From Pigoraptor vietnamica (Eukaryota > Opisthokonta > Filasterea), in contig CALSCQ010002904.1 of the NCBI GenBank assembly GCA_943704525.1, forward strand, positions 1-22,261: a stretch of 22,261 nucleotides of DNA, read 5' to 3'. The position numbers and the translations under genes are program-made. Below are positions 1 to 9,567 of the stretch, in pieces; position 1 is the stretch's first letter; each line of letters opens with the position of its first letter. Below the pieces are notes generated by a model. That model was not told the origin of the DNA, made no database searches, and saw only the letters and a program-made list of their open reading frames with translations.

Positions 1-11
1 GGGGGGGGGGG
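1..11. repeat. poly-G run at window edge
   Basis: Eleven or more consecutive G residues open the window. It may be a homopolymer tract or an assembly edge. The bases from here to 164 are 3' flank of the minus-strand VOC gene, and I see no other gene in them. Confidence 0.6.
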
Positions 12-164
12 AAGCAGCAGCCACGTGCCCGTCGTATGCGTGCTTCCACACTCGAACCCAGTGCACATAGACAAAAACGCGCGGAGGGACATCTAGAGCA
101 GATGGGAACGCGAGCGACGATGCCAGGCACAAAAGCCTCCCGCGGGGCAGCTCGCACAGAACGA

Positions 165-977
165 CTAACTCCCGTACTGCGCAACTCCTACAGCGCAGTG
201 CTGAAGTGTTCCACTCCACCGCGCAGCACGCACCTCCGGAAACTCGGACGTCAGCAGCTCCTCCTTGCTCTCGACGAGCCGCAACATCAGCCCGTTCGGG
301 TCGATGAGCATCCCAATCTGCGTTGGGCCGTTCGCAAACAGGTTGTATTCGGACGTGGGACACACCGCAAGGGCTTTTCCGATGATCGCCGTCGGATTCC
401 GACAGTACATGACCACGTGCACGCTCTGAATGTCGCGCACGCCCTTTGTCGGCGCAAAGTTGAACTCCTTCGACGTCGGAAACTTTTCGACCTCCAGCTG
501 AAGGAAAATTTCCGACGCCTCGGGCGGTGGCGGCTTGGCCGGCTGCGATGCGTCGTCGGGCACGGGCTGCTGCTCCTTCGCGCCCTCCGGAACATACTCG
601 TCCTTGCAGCCATAAGAGAAGAAGAGCTGGCTGGGCGTCTCCCACTGGCGACGGAGGACGAGGCCGATCGCTTCGTAGAACTTTGCGCTTATCGCTTGGT
701 CTGGAGAGGGGAGGGAGAGGTGAGGCGGGAAAGCGACAGAAAAAAGAGCGCACGTCGGTTACGTAAAGAGATAAGGGGTTTGGATGCCTTGGACGATTCG
801 TCAACAGCGTAACTCTACACGCGTACCGTAACATTTCACGCGCACGGCCTTGAACTTCGCCTTGGCCGTGCCCTCTTTGATGTGCCCCTTGCGCCCGCCT
901 CCCCCGCCGCCCCCACCGCCCCCCTTCACTGCGGCGCGGTGCTTTCGCGGGCGACTTCCTCCGCCAGTGGACGACAT
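165..977 (-). CDS. VOC-superfamily (glyoxalase-fold) protein, 2 exons
   Basis: I read two exons, 977..827 and 700..165 (228 aa), joined across a 126-nt intron (donor GTACGC, acceptor CTCTCCAG after a pyrimidine tract). The split codon makes Asp51 and gives VRVKCYDQAISAKFYEAIGL, a typical start of a vicinal-oxygen-chelate module (beta strand, then FYEAIGL). Near the C-terminus IDPNG (about 183-187) followed by MLRLVE is the usual closing strand of such a module, so one full domain spans about 42-195. Residues 1-41 are a basic leader with ten consecutive glycines (19-28). VOC proteins include glyoxalase I, dioxygenases and resistance proteins; metal ligands and substrate cannot be assigned here. 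The ATG at 977 is the first in frame; an upstream TTG was rejected. It is divergent from GMP synthase. The exon join is inferred from frame and homology. Confidence 0.72.
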
Positions 978-1693
978 CTCCGTCCCCAAACAGCGTCACT
1001 CGGCGGGATATGTGGCGCGCTTCTGGGCACGCGTCACGCACGTCGCACGAGAGGTGCCAGGCGTGTCATTATGCGTGAGACCATAGGGTGCTGGGGCAGT
1101 GTGACGAGGCAGGCAGAGGGCAATCGGACAATAGTGAAAAATTATACAACGGGGGAAAGAAAGGAGAGTAGCACAAAGACAATAGAGTGTGTCTGTTGCG
1201 TGGGTTGCGCTCTCCGCCGTTACTCATGCGCGTGTGAGGGTGCGTTCTTCGTCGGATTCGATTTGCAAGGTCAGAGACACGACTGATGCTGGACTGCCGT
1301 AGCAACGGCATCTGTTACAACAAAGCCATTCTCAAATTATCCACTTATGGATTGCTGCGTATGGGCGCGAGCTAATTTTGAAACCTCATGTTATCATTAT
1401 AGTAATTCTTAACTCTTGTTTATACATAAAAGAGCATTCGTGTCCGTGTTACAAACCTTATACTATATATAGTCCTCAAAAAATCTGAAATGTCCTTTTA
1501 TAGCACGGATGATGGCGTCATGTTACCCACCGAACACGTGCCGGTGATTGCACCTGCGGCGACGCCGTTCGCGCGCACATTTCTTTCGTGTTAAAACGAG
1601 AATACGCGCACACACTGAACGAAGCATAGTTTTATGTTCTGTGTTCCGATATTTGCGTACAAGTAATTGGCCGTTGCCATCCTATTCGCCGCC
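978..1693. promoter_or_regulatory. divergent intergenic region, VOC gene / GMP synthase
   Basis: This 716-bp gap separates two genes transcribed away from each other. No convincing ORF is present. About 1365-1510 is strikingly AT-rich compared with its surroundings and contains the perfect 12-bp palindrome ACTATATATAGT (about 1463-1474), a plausible TATA-like or melting element for GMP synthase. It carries no full TGACGTCA, only a GGCGTCAT half-site near 1514. The promoter role is inferred from position. Confidence 0.4.
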
Positions 1694-3391
1694 ATGACGA
1701 TCGAGGCGTCCACGTCGCCGTTGGAGGCCGCCGCGAGCCACTTTCCGACGGATGATGTCGTCGTCATTCTGGACGCCGGCGCACAGTACGGGAAGGTGAT
1801 TGACCGCAAAGTGCGCGAGCTGAACGTGGCGACGGAGCTTATGCCGCTGGACACCCCCGCGGCTGTGCTCAAGACGCGCAATTTCAAGTGAGTGGCATGG
1901 CTGCGTCAGAACAACGTTCTTGCGCGCTAGTGCCACATACCACTCATCGCACTGCGCACAGTCAAGCAAGAGTGTTAGTTATGTACGGTTTTGTACGTCT
2001 GTGTCGTTAAGCGCTGCTTTCTCTTTAGGGCGATTATCATATCTGGCGGGCCCAGCAGCGTCTACGCCGCGGATGCCCCCAAGTACGACCCAGCCATGCT
2101 CGACCTCGGCGTTCCCATTCTGGGCATCTGCTATGGCATGCAGCTCTGCAACCGCCACTTTGGGGGCACTGTCGAGCGGAAGGCGCAGCGCGAGGACGGA
2201 CAGTACGATATTGACATTGAGACCGATTCGCCGCTGTTCGCGGGCCTCGCGCGCCGGCAACCCGTGCTCCTCACGCACGGGGACTCTGTGGGGACGATCG
2301 CGCCAGGGTTCCGCGCCATCGGGCGGTCCGGAGAGCTCATTTCGGCAATCGAGTCGATTGAGCGCCGCATATGGGGCGTCCAGTTCCACCCGGAGGTCGA
2401 CCTGTCCACAAACGGAAAGCAGATGCTCCGGAATTTCCTCTTCGAGTGCGTCGGCTGCAAGGGGTCGTACACGATGGAGGACCGCGAGGTCACGTGCGTG
2501 CGGGAGATTCGCCAGTTTGTTGGGGACAAGCGCGTGCTCGTCCTCGTGAGCGGCGGCGTCGACTCGACGGTGTGCGCCGCCCTCCTCAACAAGGCACTGG
2601 GCCCCGACCGCGTCATCGCGCTGCACATCGACAATGGATTCATGCGGCTCGAGGAGAGCGCCAAGGTGGAGAAGTCGCTGGCGCAGCTGGGTCTCCCACT
2701 GCGGTGCATCGACGCGTCGGAAACTTTCTACAATGCAACGACGACGGTGACGGAAAAGGTGCCCGGGGACCCGGCCGCCAAGAGGTCACGTGAGACGGGC
2801 AGGCTGAAGGAGACGGTTGCCCCGGAAGACAAGCGGAAGATTATCGGCGACGCCTTTGTGAACGTTGCGAAGGCGGCGATTGGGTCGCTGCATCTCGCGC
2901 CCGACGAGGTCTTCCTCGCCCAGGTGCGTGTGTGCGTGTGATTTGTATGCCCAGTTGTCCCATTCAATTTTCTTCCTGCCCTTCTTTCTTTCGCACAGTA
3001 ACCCATGTTGTATTTGATGTGTTGTGATTTTTAACATGTGCGCACCTTCTCTCGATGTATTGTGAACGAACGCACGCGTTGGGACGCACGCATCATGCAT
3101 GTCCATATCGCTGCGCACCGTGGTCCGTGCTTACTCGTATTGTCGCGCTGTTGCATGCAGGGTACTCTTCGCCCTGACCTTATCGAGAGCGCGTCTGCGC
3201 TTGCGAGTGGCAAGGCGGACGCCATCAAGACGCACCACAACGACACGGACCTCGTGCGGCAGTTGCGCGAACAGGGCCGCGTGATTGAGCCGCTGAAGGA
3301 CTACCACAAGGACGAGGTGCGTGCTATAAACACACACACACGCACACACACACGCACACACGCAACACACACACTCACACACACACACACG

Positions 3392-3430
<39 letters not shown>

Positions 3431-3473
3431 CACACGCACACACGCAACACACTCACACACGCACGCACACACA

Positions 3474-3504
<31 letters not shown>

Positions 3505-3564
3505 CACACACACACACACGCACGCACACACACACACACACACACGCACACACACACACACACA

Positions 3565-3606
<42 letters not shown>

Positions 3607-4768
3607 CGCACACGCACATTTGTGTGCGTGTGTTGTCTGTTTGTATCAGTGGCCCCATAAAGAACGCTCGTGTTATCTGTTTGTATGAGCAGTCCCATAG
3701 TTCTATTCGCAACACACTCTTACTACTTTGGGCTTTCATCACCCGCCCGTCGTCCGTCCCAGGTGCGAGAGCTCGGCAAGCGTCTCGGCCTGCCCGACGA
3801 GCTTGTGATGCGCCAGCCATTCCCCGGCCCCGGTCTCGCCGTGCGCGTCATCTGCGCAGAGCAGCCTTACGTCACGTCCGACTTTGACGCCACCAACGCC
3901 CTGCTTCACGCCATCGCGAACGTCGCCACGCTTCCGCAGGTGAGTCCGTTACGCCTGCGTGTTACATATCGAGTGCCCTGAGTGAATGGGGCGAAACGTG
4001 CTGTGTAGTACTTGTCTCTCCTTTGCGTTCTTTGGTTTCGTTGTCGCTGAGTGTGTGGTCGGTCGGTTTTGCACCGTCTTGGAATCTTTCCCGTTGACGC
4101 CCTTCCACCCCTGTGCGCAGACGTCGCCTCTTCATGACCAAATCCTCCGCTGCGCAAGCCACGACGCCGAGGCCATTGTGCAGGCATCGGGCAAGTTCGC
4201 CGCGACACTCCTCCCGATCAAGACGGTGGGCGTGCAGGGCGACGGGCGCACGTACAGCTACGTCTGCGCGCTCTCGGACGGCACGCAACCGACCGCGGTG
4301 GACAACGCAACTGCCCCGGATTGGCGGTCGCTCTTCAGCCTCGCGCGGCTCATTCCCAAGCTATGCCACAATGTGAACCGCGTCGTGTTTGTGTGGGGCG
4401 CCCGCGTGGAAGGCCCCGTCCGCGAGATAGTCCCCACGCACCTCACCCCGGACGTTCTCAACCAGCTGCGGCTGGCGGACGATGCCGTGAACCGCGCGCT
4501 GCTCAAGCACGACCTCGTCACGCGCCTGAGCCAAGTGCCCGTCATTTCGTTTCCCGTGGACTTCGCCGGGCGCGGGAAGGGGCGTTCCGTCGCCATTCGC
4601 ACATTCATCACGGCAGACTTTATGACGGGCGTTCCCGCGGTGCCCGGACGCGACATTCCGTTTGTTGCGCTCGCGGAAATGGTTCGGGACGTTGCGATGG
4701 TGGAGGGTGTGTCGCGGGTGGTGTACGATCTGACGGCCAAGCCGCCGGGGACGACCGAGTGGGAGTGA
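1694..4768 (+). CDS. GMPS: GMP synthase (glutamine-hydrolysing), 5 exons
   Basis: It converts XMP to GMP with ATP and glutamine in the cytosol, the last step of guanylate synthesis. Exons are 1694..1887, 2029..2923, 3161..3316, 3763..3939 and 4121..4768, total 689 aa, close to the usual animal length. Donors are GTGAGT, GTGCGT, GTGCGT and GTGAGT; all acceptors are AG and phases match. The class I amidotransferase domain (about 20-205) has the nucleophile Cys99 in GICYGMQ and His185/Glu187 in GVQFHPEV. The ATP pyrophosphatase domain has the P-loop SGGVDS at 239-244, and [14 protein letters not shown] is rebuilt across the exon 2/3 join. The C-terminal dimerisation domain ends KPPGTTEWE. The start ATG at 1694 follows GCCGCC; an upstream TTG was rejected. 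All catalytic motifs are present, so it should be active. Intron 3 holds a long microsatellite. Copy A of the Myb family converges on it 212 bp downstream. Confidence 0.96.
3331..3603. repeat. compound (CA)n-(CT)n microsatellite in GMP synthase intron 3
   Basis: About 235 bp of interrupted CA/CGCA repeat passes directly into about 36 bp of pure CT (about 3567-3602), all within the 446-nt intron 3 (3317-3762). The sense strand is purine/pyrimidine alternating and then pyrimidine-only. The splice acceptor used is about 160 bp further on, at 3762. Confidence 0.95.
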
Positions 4769-4980
4769 AGTGGAGGGAATGAATGGCAGGGAATTTGAAA
4801 TGTCGCCTTGCAACTCGCAGTGGAGAGCTTCTCACTGTGTGTGAGAAATGCGGCAGCGCGTGGCACTGTAGGAACATGGCCGACGGCGGAGGAGAGTACA
4901 TGCGCCGTGCAACGCGGGGTCAGCGCAATCGATCGTCAGCGAATGATCAACGAAGACAATATCTTTAGGTCGACAGGGTG
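4769..4980. other. short convergent intergenic region
   Basis: This 212-bp spacer lies between the stop codons of GMP synthase (plus) and Myb-like copy A (minus). No ORF of interest and no canonical AATAAA was seen. Confidence 0.5.
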
Positions 4981-6278
4981 TCACACACGCACAAACGGTC
5001 GTATCACGGGATGCTTCGCCACGGGCCCAATCGGCGACGCGCGCCCTTCGCATATCGGACGTGGCCACGACCACGACGGCACCCACGCGCGAGTCGCCCT
5101 CTCCTTCCACTCCTCCGCCGATAGTCGACGCTCAAGTTCCCGCACCGCGTCCATCGCCGCGCCCCTCTCCGCCCCGTTCGCCCTGTTCAGCGCATCCCAG
5201 TCCACCTGCGACGCGCCGTCCATTCCGAGGCACAGCGCCACCCAATTGCGCGCAGCTTCCGCGTCCCTGAACGACGACAGCGGCCCGTCCACGGCGCCGT
5301 CCGCACGCAGAATGCGCACGAGGGGGCCGATTTCGTTGCGAATGGGAACGCGCAGCCACTGTGGGAGGAGCCTCCGATCATAGCGAACGCGAATGGTATA
5401 GACCGAACGACCCTCAAATTCCTTTGATAAAGCGCCCCACTTGCGCCCGTTCTTCTCCACCGCAGCGCACAGCCGCGCGTCCTCCTCCGGGGTGAAGAAG
5501 GCGTACTCTTTCCTGGGCCTTATTCTTGTACGCATCGCATCTCTGAACACAAAAAGGCAGTCAGCGCTTGTTCGTCCCCCACCCACGTGACGCGCGACCG
5601 CATCCCAGTCGCGCCCGTGTGCCACAACGCCCTCGAGAAGGCGCCGTCGCTCGTCCTCACTCCACGGCGAAGCGTTCGCTAATGCCAGCTCCCACCGCTG
5701 ACGCAAGCGCATATCAGACCTGGCGTGGCCCATGCTTTTCGACAAGAGGGGCCAACTCGTGGGCCCGTGTGCGTCGACGTGCGCGCGTATCGCCGCGTCT
5801 TCCTCGGCGGTAAATGGCCCCTGTCGCAGCCGAGGGTCGAGCACGTTCACAAAGCGGGCCTCAATTTGACGCCTTTTCTTGCCGAGGGCGTTCGCAATCT
5901 CCGTCCACCCGGCGCCCTCCTTGAGCATCGCGACAATGCGGCGGTCGTCGTCGGGCGTGAAGACCGACGAACGAACTGCAGAAACGACGGGCGCAGAGGG
6001 GTCCAGCGCACTTCGCATCTCGTCCGTCAGTTGAGGCAAGTAAGTTTTTGGTTCTGCGGTATCTTCCGTTTCTTCCCAAGGGTTGGCACACCCTCTTTGT
6101 ACGCTTTCACGGCATCGCGGAAGAGGTCCGTCTGTTTCCACGACGCCCACACCGAACGGCCCGGTCGTTCACTCGCATTCTTCGCCACGCCCGAAAACGG
6201 CACGCCACGGACCGCACGCGTGGACCATGATGCTATTGCGCCCAATAGCGGACGCGCAACCACCGCACGCGAGAGCAT
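4981..6278 (-). pseudogene. Myb-like four-repeat protein, copy A (frameshifted, mosaic)
   Basis: Aligned to the intact paralogues, the gene should start at ATG 6278 with a leader MLSRAVVARPLLGAIASWST, continue through the family motif QTDLFRDAVKA, and end at the TGA at 4981. That first frame stops at about 6027. The rest of the protein, from LPQLTDEM on, is in another frame and is fully open to 4981. Against copy C there is a net loss of four bases near 6030-6060. The 5' part is almost identical to copy B (RAVRGVPFS, AYKEGVPTLG), while the body is C/D-like, so it looks like a gene-conversion chimera broken at the join. All four Myb repeats and the C-terminal domain are intact in the body. An ATG at 6150 opens the downstream frame (389 aa) and could give a protein without the leader. 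A base-calling error or an unrecognised intron is the alternative. Confidence 0.7.
6062..6223. repeat. inverted repeat arm (partner at 6832-6994)
   Basis: These about 162 bp of the 5' coding end of copy A are the reverse complement of 6832-6994 in copy B, with only about seven mismatches by eye. The arms are separated by about 610 bp that include the A/B intergenic region. Lower-identity homology continues outward over both gene bodies. Confidence 0.85.
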
Positions 6279-6337
6279 GATGAGTCTTTAGGAGAACACC
6301 GTGCGTTGAATATTGTGAATTTCTGCAACTCTCATGT

Positions 6338-6340
<3 letters not shown>

Positions 6341-6372
<32 letters not shown>
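6341..6372. repeat. (GT)n microsatellite
   Basis: About 32 bp of almost pure GT repeat lies between the divergent Myb-like copies, 63 bp upstream of the expected copy A start. Confidence 0.9.
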
Positions 6373-6375
<3 letters not shown>

Positions 6376-6400
6376 CGCCCGCAGGGCAGTGGGCGAACTG

Positions 6401-6408
6401 TGACGTCA
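6401..6408. promoter_or_regulatory. TGACGTCA palindrome (CRE/bZIP-type site)
   Basis: A perfect 8-bp palindrome extended to TGACGTCACGTC. It lies 123 bp upstream of the copy A start (6278) and 357 bp upstream of the copy B start. The same 12-mer occurs at 19990. In well-studied eukaryotes this is the CREB/ATF bZIP site; binding here is inferred. Confidence 0.45.
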
Positions 6409-6560
6409 CGTCAGCCACTCGATTTTTACAATTGTCTGAGGCACAGTCGGCTCGACTCTTCGATGCGCCCATCTCTCACCTCGGAGGCTATCCCATGGTA
6501 CACGAGAACAGTCGCAACCGACGACGGTAGGGGCTGCAGTAGGGAGACGGTGACGGGGCC

Positions 6561-6667
6561 GAGTAGCGACCGACGACGCTGACGGGACTGAGTAGCGACC
6601 GACGACGCTGACGGGACTGAGTAGCGACCGACGACGCTGGCGGGACTGAGTAGCGACCGGCGACGGT
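6561..6667. repeat. 29-bp tandem repeat, about 3.7 units
   Basis: Three near-identical 29-bp units start at 6561, 6590 and 6619, each beginning GAGTAGCGACCGACGACG and ending GGGACT. A partial fourth starts at 6648, and a degenerate copy lies upstream at about 6515-6560. The only change among the three full units that I see is A to G in the third. The array ends about 100 bp before the copy B start codon. Confidence 0.9.
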
Positions 6668-6764
6668 ATCCGACGGGCGACTGATCGGTACCAGTGCCCA
6701 CGCAGTGTGGCAAAGCCCATCGCATAGCAGTTTGCACTGCGCCACTCGCCATCCTCTCGTCAAC

Positions 6765-8096
6765 ATGGCGCATCTTCTGTCACTGCGTGCGGTGCTCGCG
6801 CGTGGGGCGGTGGCCGCAGTCGCATTCCCCTGCACGCGTGCGGTCCGTGGCGTGCCGTTTTCGGACGTGGCAAAGAAAACGAGTGAACGACCGGGCCGTT
6901 CGGTGTGGGCGTCGTGGAAACAGACGGACCTCTTCCGCGATGCCGTGAAAGCGTATAAAGAGGGTGTGCCAACCCTTGGAAGAAAACGGAAGAACTCGAG
7001 GGAACATGGAACGACTCCTCTTCCTTACCTTACGGACGATATGCGGAGTGCGCTGGACCCCTCTGCGCCCGCCGTTTCAGCGAAGCGCTCTTCCCTCTTC
7101 ACGCACGACGACGACCGCCGCATTATTGCGTTGCTGAAGGAGGGCGCCAGGTGGATGGAGATTGCGAACGCCCTCGGCAAGAAAAAGAATCAAATTTTGG
7201 GCCGCTTTGCGGATGCGCTCGACCCTCGGCTGCGACACGGGCCCTTTACCGCCGAGGAAGACGCGGCGATACGCGCGCACGTCGACGTACATGGGCCCAC
7301 GAATTGGCCTCTCTTGTCGAGAAGCATGGGCCACGCCAGGGGTGATATTCGGTTGCGTCGGCGGTGGGAGGTGGCTTTAGCGAGCCCTTCGCCGTGGAGT
7401 GAGGACGAGCGACGGCGCCTTCTCGAGGGCGTTAAGGCACACGGGCGCGATTGGGATGCGGTCGCGCGTCACGTGGGCGGACGGACGAAACATGACTGCG
7501 CTACTTTGTTCAGAAATGCGATGCGTACGAAAATGGGGCCCAGGAAAGAGTATACGTACTACACCCCGGAGGAGGACGCGCGGCTGTGCGCTGCGGTGGA
7601 GAAGAACGGCCGCAAGTGGGGCGATTTCGTCAAGGAGTTTGAGGGTCGTTCGGTCTATACCATTCTCCATCGCTATGATCGGAGGCTCCTCCCACAGTGG
7701 CTGCGCGTTCCCATTCGCAACGAACTCGCCTCCCTCGTGCGCATTCTGCGCGCGGACGGCGCCGTGGACGGGCCGCTGTCGTCGTTCAAGGACGCGGAAG
7801 CTGCGCGCAATTGGGTGGCGCTGTGCCTCGGAATGGACGGTGCGTCGCAGGTGGACTGGGATGCGCTGAACAGGGCGAGCGGGGCGGAGAGGGGCGCGGC
7901 GATGGACGCGGTGCGGGAACTCGAGCGTCGTCTGTCGGCGGCGGAGTGGAAGAAGGGAGCGTCGCGTGTGTGGGTGCCGGTTTGGTCGTGGCCTCGTCCG
8001 ATATGCGAAGGGCGCGCGTCGCCGATGGGGCCCGTGGCGAAGCACCCCGCGATACTGCCGTTTGTGCGTGGTACAGCGCATGTGTCACGTGCGTAG
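6765..8096 (+). CDS. Myb-like four-repeat protein with mitochondrial-type leader, copy B
   Basis: Single-exon gene of 443 aa. The ATG at 6765 is the first in frame (an upstream GTG at 6705 was rejected) and gives lengths matching copies C and D. Residues 1-33 have no Asp or Glu and are rich in Arg, Ala, Leu and Val, like a mitochondrial presequence. A family motif, VWAS then QTDLFRDAVKA, lies at 48-63. Four Myb/SANT repeats follow, each with three aromatics about 18-20 residues apart: F112/W130/F148, F161/W181/W201, W211/W230/F249 and Y266/W285/Y304. Residues 311-433, starting QWLRVPIRNE, form a C-terminal domain almost identical in all copies that I do not recognise. Myb repeats usually bind DNA. 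A role in organelle DNA or RNA transactions is my inference from the leader. It is divergent from copy A. Confidence 0.88.
   Translation: MAHLLSLRAVLARGAVAAVAFPCTRAVRGVPFSDVAKKTSERPGRSVWASWKQTDLFRDAVKAYKEGVPTLGRKRKNSREHGTTPLPYLTDDMRSALDPSAPAVSAKRSSLFTHDDDRRIIALLKEGARWMEIANALGKKKNQILGRFADALDPRLRHGPFTAEEDAAIRAHVDVHGPTNWPLLSRSMGHARGDIRLRRRWEVALASPSPWSEDERRRLLEGVKAHGRDWDAVARHVGGRTKHDCATLFRNAMRTKMGPRKEYTYYTPEEDARLCAAVEKNGRKWGDFVKEFEGRSVYTILHRYDRRLLPQWLRVPIRNELASLVRILRADGAVDGPLSSFKDAEAARNWVALCLGMDGASQVDWDALNRASGAERGAAMDAVRELERRLSAAEWKKGASRVWVPVWSWPRPICEGRASPMGPVAKHPAILPFVRGTAHVSRA
6832..6994. repeat. inverted repeat arm (partner at 6062-6223)
   Basis: This is the copy B arm of the roughly 96%-identical (estimated by eye) inverted repeat. 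It covers residues of about 23-76, from CTRAVRGVPF to the basic GRKRK. Confidence 0.85.
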
Positions 8097-8513
8097 GAGG
8101 CATGCGCACGAATGTGGGCGCGTGCGCATTCGTCGACCAAATTCGTTGCCGGCGTGCAGTCGTATGTGTCGGCGATTGCGCTCTGGCGTGACCGGCACCG
8201 TCTCCAGCGATCTCTTTTCACTGCCGTCGGTCTTCGACGGCGGGGCGCGCGCCGCGGGTGCCCACAGTCTGTTGTCGTCGTTCGTTATGAAAATATGGCG
8301 TGAAGGATGTGCAGCGCCTGTGAAGCGTCCCGCCACTTTGGCCAGCAAGTGCGGCGCTGCTGAACACAAGGGCATTCGGCAGACTATCAAGTCCGACTTG
8401 TAAACAATCCACGGCCATCTCCACGCCGAGCAAATTCGTAAGAGCAACGCAGTGGACTTTACCGCCCGTGCCACTGTTAGCCTGACACAGACTCACAAAA
8501 ATGGACGCTTGCC

Positions 8514-8521
8514 TGACGTCA
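8514..8521. promoter_or_regulatory. TGACGTCA palindrome outside a divergent promoter
   Basis: A perfect 8-bp CRE-type palindrome lies between two convergent genes, so it is not obviously in a promoter. It is listed because the motif recurs in this window. Function is unknown. Confidence 0.25.
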
Positions 8522-8676
8522 CCCTTACTGGCTCACAACGCCCTATAACCACAGCAGTCCGTGAGCTCGGTGTCCGATTGTCATTATATTAGGGCAGAAG
8601 AATTATCACGCAAGAACGTACAGCGACTAACGCAAATTCAGAGACGAAGAGGCGACGAACGGCAAACTTGAGCACA

Positions 8677-8678
<2 letters not shown>

Positions 8679-8734
<56 letters not shown>

Positions 8735-8748
8735 TGTGTGTGTGTGTG
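8679..8748. repeat. (GT)n microsatellite
   Basis: About 70 bp of GT repeat with a single TAC interruption near 8731, just beyond the 3' end of the minus-strand RS-rich gene. Confidence 0.95.
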
Positions 8749-8860
8749 AGTGCGAGAGTCAGTGAGTGTGCATACTAGCTACGCTCGAGCAACGGCGGGA
8801 AACGAGAGGCGAATAATACGAATCGGGCACGAAAGCGACGTGACCCGCGGCGCCGATGGG

Positions 8861-9520
8861 CTACAGCTCATTCTCGCGGACCTGGCGAAGCGCCTCTTCC
8901 ATCGTCAAGGGCTTCTTGCGATGGCGCGCAATGTACTGAACGACAGGTGCAGACGTGTGTCAAAAACGAAACGGCAATAAACGAAACAAAGTAGCTGGAA
9001 AGTGGAACGATGAAGAGATAACCGCCTCACTTCCTCAGAAATGCCTGGTCGGGATGATGTAACGACAACATTGAACAGAAACGGCGCGCGTCACCATGAA
9101 CGTAACACAGCACTGCACAAACAGGGTGCGAGTTGAGTGCACGCGCGACTCGCACTCGCCGCGCCCACACAGGGAGACTCACGTCAAGGGTGCCCGCGAG
9201 CGTCGTTGGCGCGAGGTCCTGCCTGTGCTCCATTTTGGCCCTGAGGAGATCTTGTTGCGTCTCGACGTACGCGCGCATGAGCTCAAAGTGGTGGCGCAGC
9301 ATTCGGCTGAGATAGCCGACGTTCGCCGCCGATGCGCCCGTGGGATGCGCTGCGGGGCATTAGTGTCGGATCAGCTCAAGTCATAGTCATTAGTCGTGGG
9401 TGGATTCCATCCACCATACAACAGTGTGTGTTGTGTGTGTGTGTGTGTGTGTGTGAGGGCGGTTTCCATACACCACACAACAGTGTGAGTGTGTGTGAGG
9501 GCGGTTTCCATCGACTACAC

Positions 9521-9567
<47 letters not shown>

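Larger units (their letters stand above)
6279..6764. promoter_or_regulatory. divergent promoter region of Myb-like copies A and B
   Basis: This 486-bp gap holds three structured elements and no ORF I would call. They are a (GT)n tract (6341-6372), a perfect TGACGTCA within TGACGTCACGTC (6401-6412), and a 29-bp tandem repeat (6561 to about 6667). Promoter function for both genes is inferred from the divergent layout. Confidence 0.5.
8097..8860. other. convergent intergenic region
   Basis: This 764-bp gap lies between the stops of copy B (plus) and the RS-rich gene (minus). ORFs here are short, overlap on both strands and resemble nothing I know. It contains a TGACGTCA at 8514-8521 and a (GT)n tract at 8679-8748. 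About 8560-8660 is relatively AT-rich. Confidence 0.5.

Noticed and set aside
36-812. 258-codon plus-strand ORF over the VOC gene
   Set aside because: It is antisense to VOC exon 2 and its intron, with Arg/Leu-rich shadow composition and no domain.
3038-3820. Long Thr-His or Val-Cys repeat ORFs over CA/GT tracts (also at 20157-20907 and 20875-21320)
   Set aside because: They are translations of dinucleotide microsatellites inside introns of GMP synthase and CCZ1; the splice map explains the region.
6561-6667. CRISPR-like array
   Set aside because: The 29-bp units are directly adjacent with no spacers, and the DNA is eukaryotic. It is a plain tandem repeat.
9027-9302. Separate 91-aa minus-strand gene
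   Set aside because: Its first half is exon 4 of the RS-rich gene. The exon continues upstream to an AG acceptor at 9350 and ends at a GTGAGT donor at 9182; the rest is intron.
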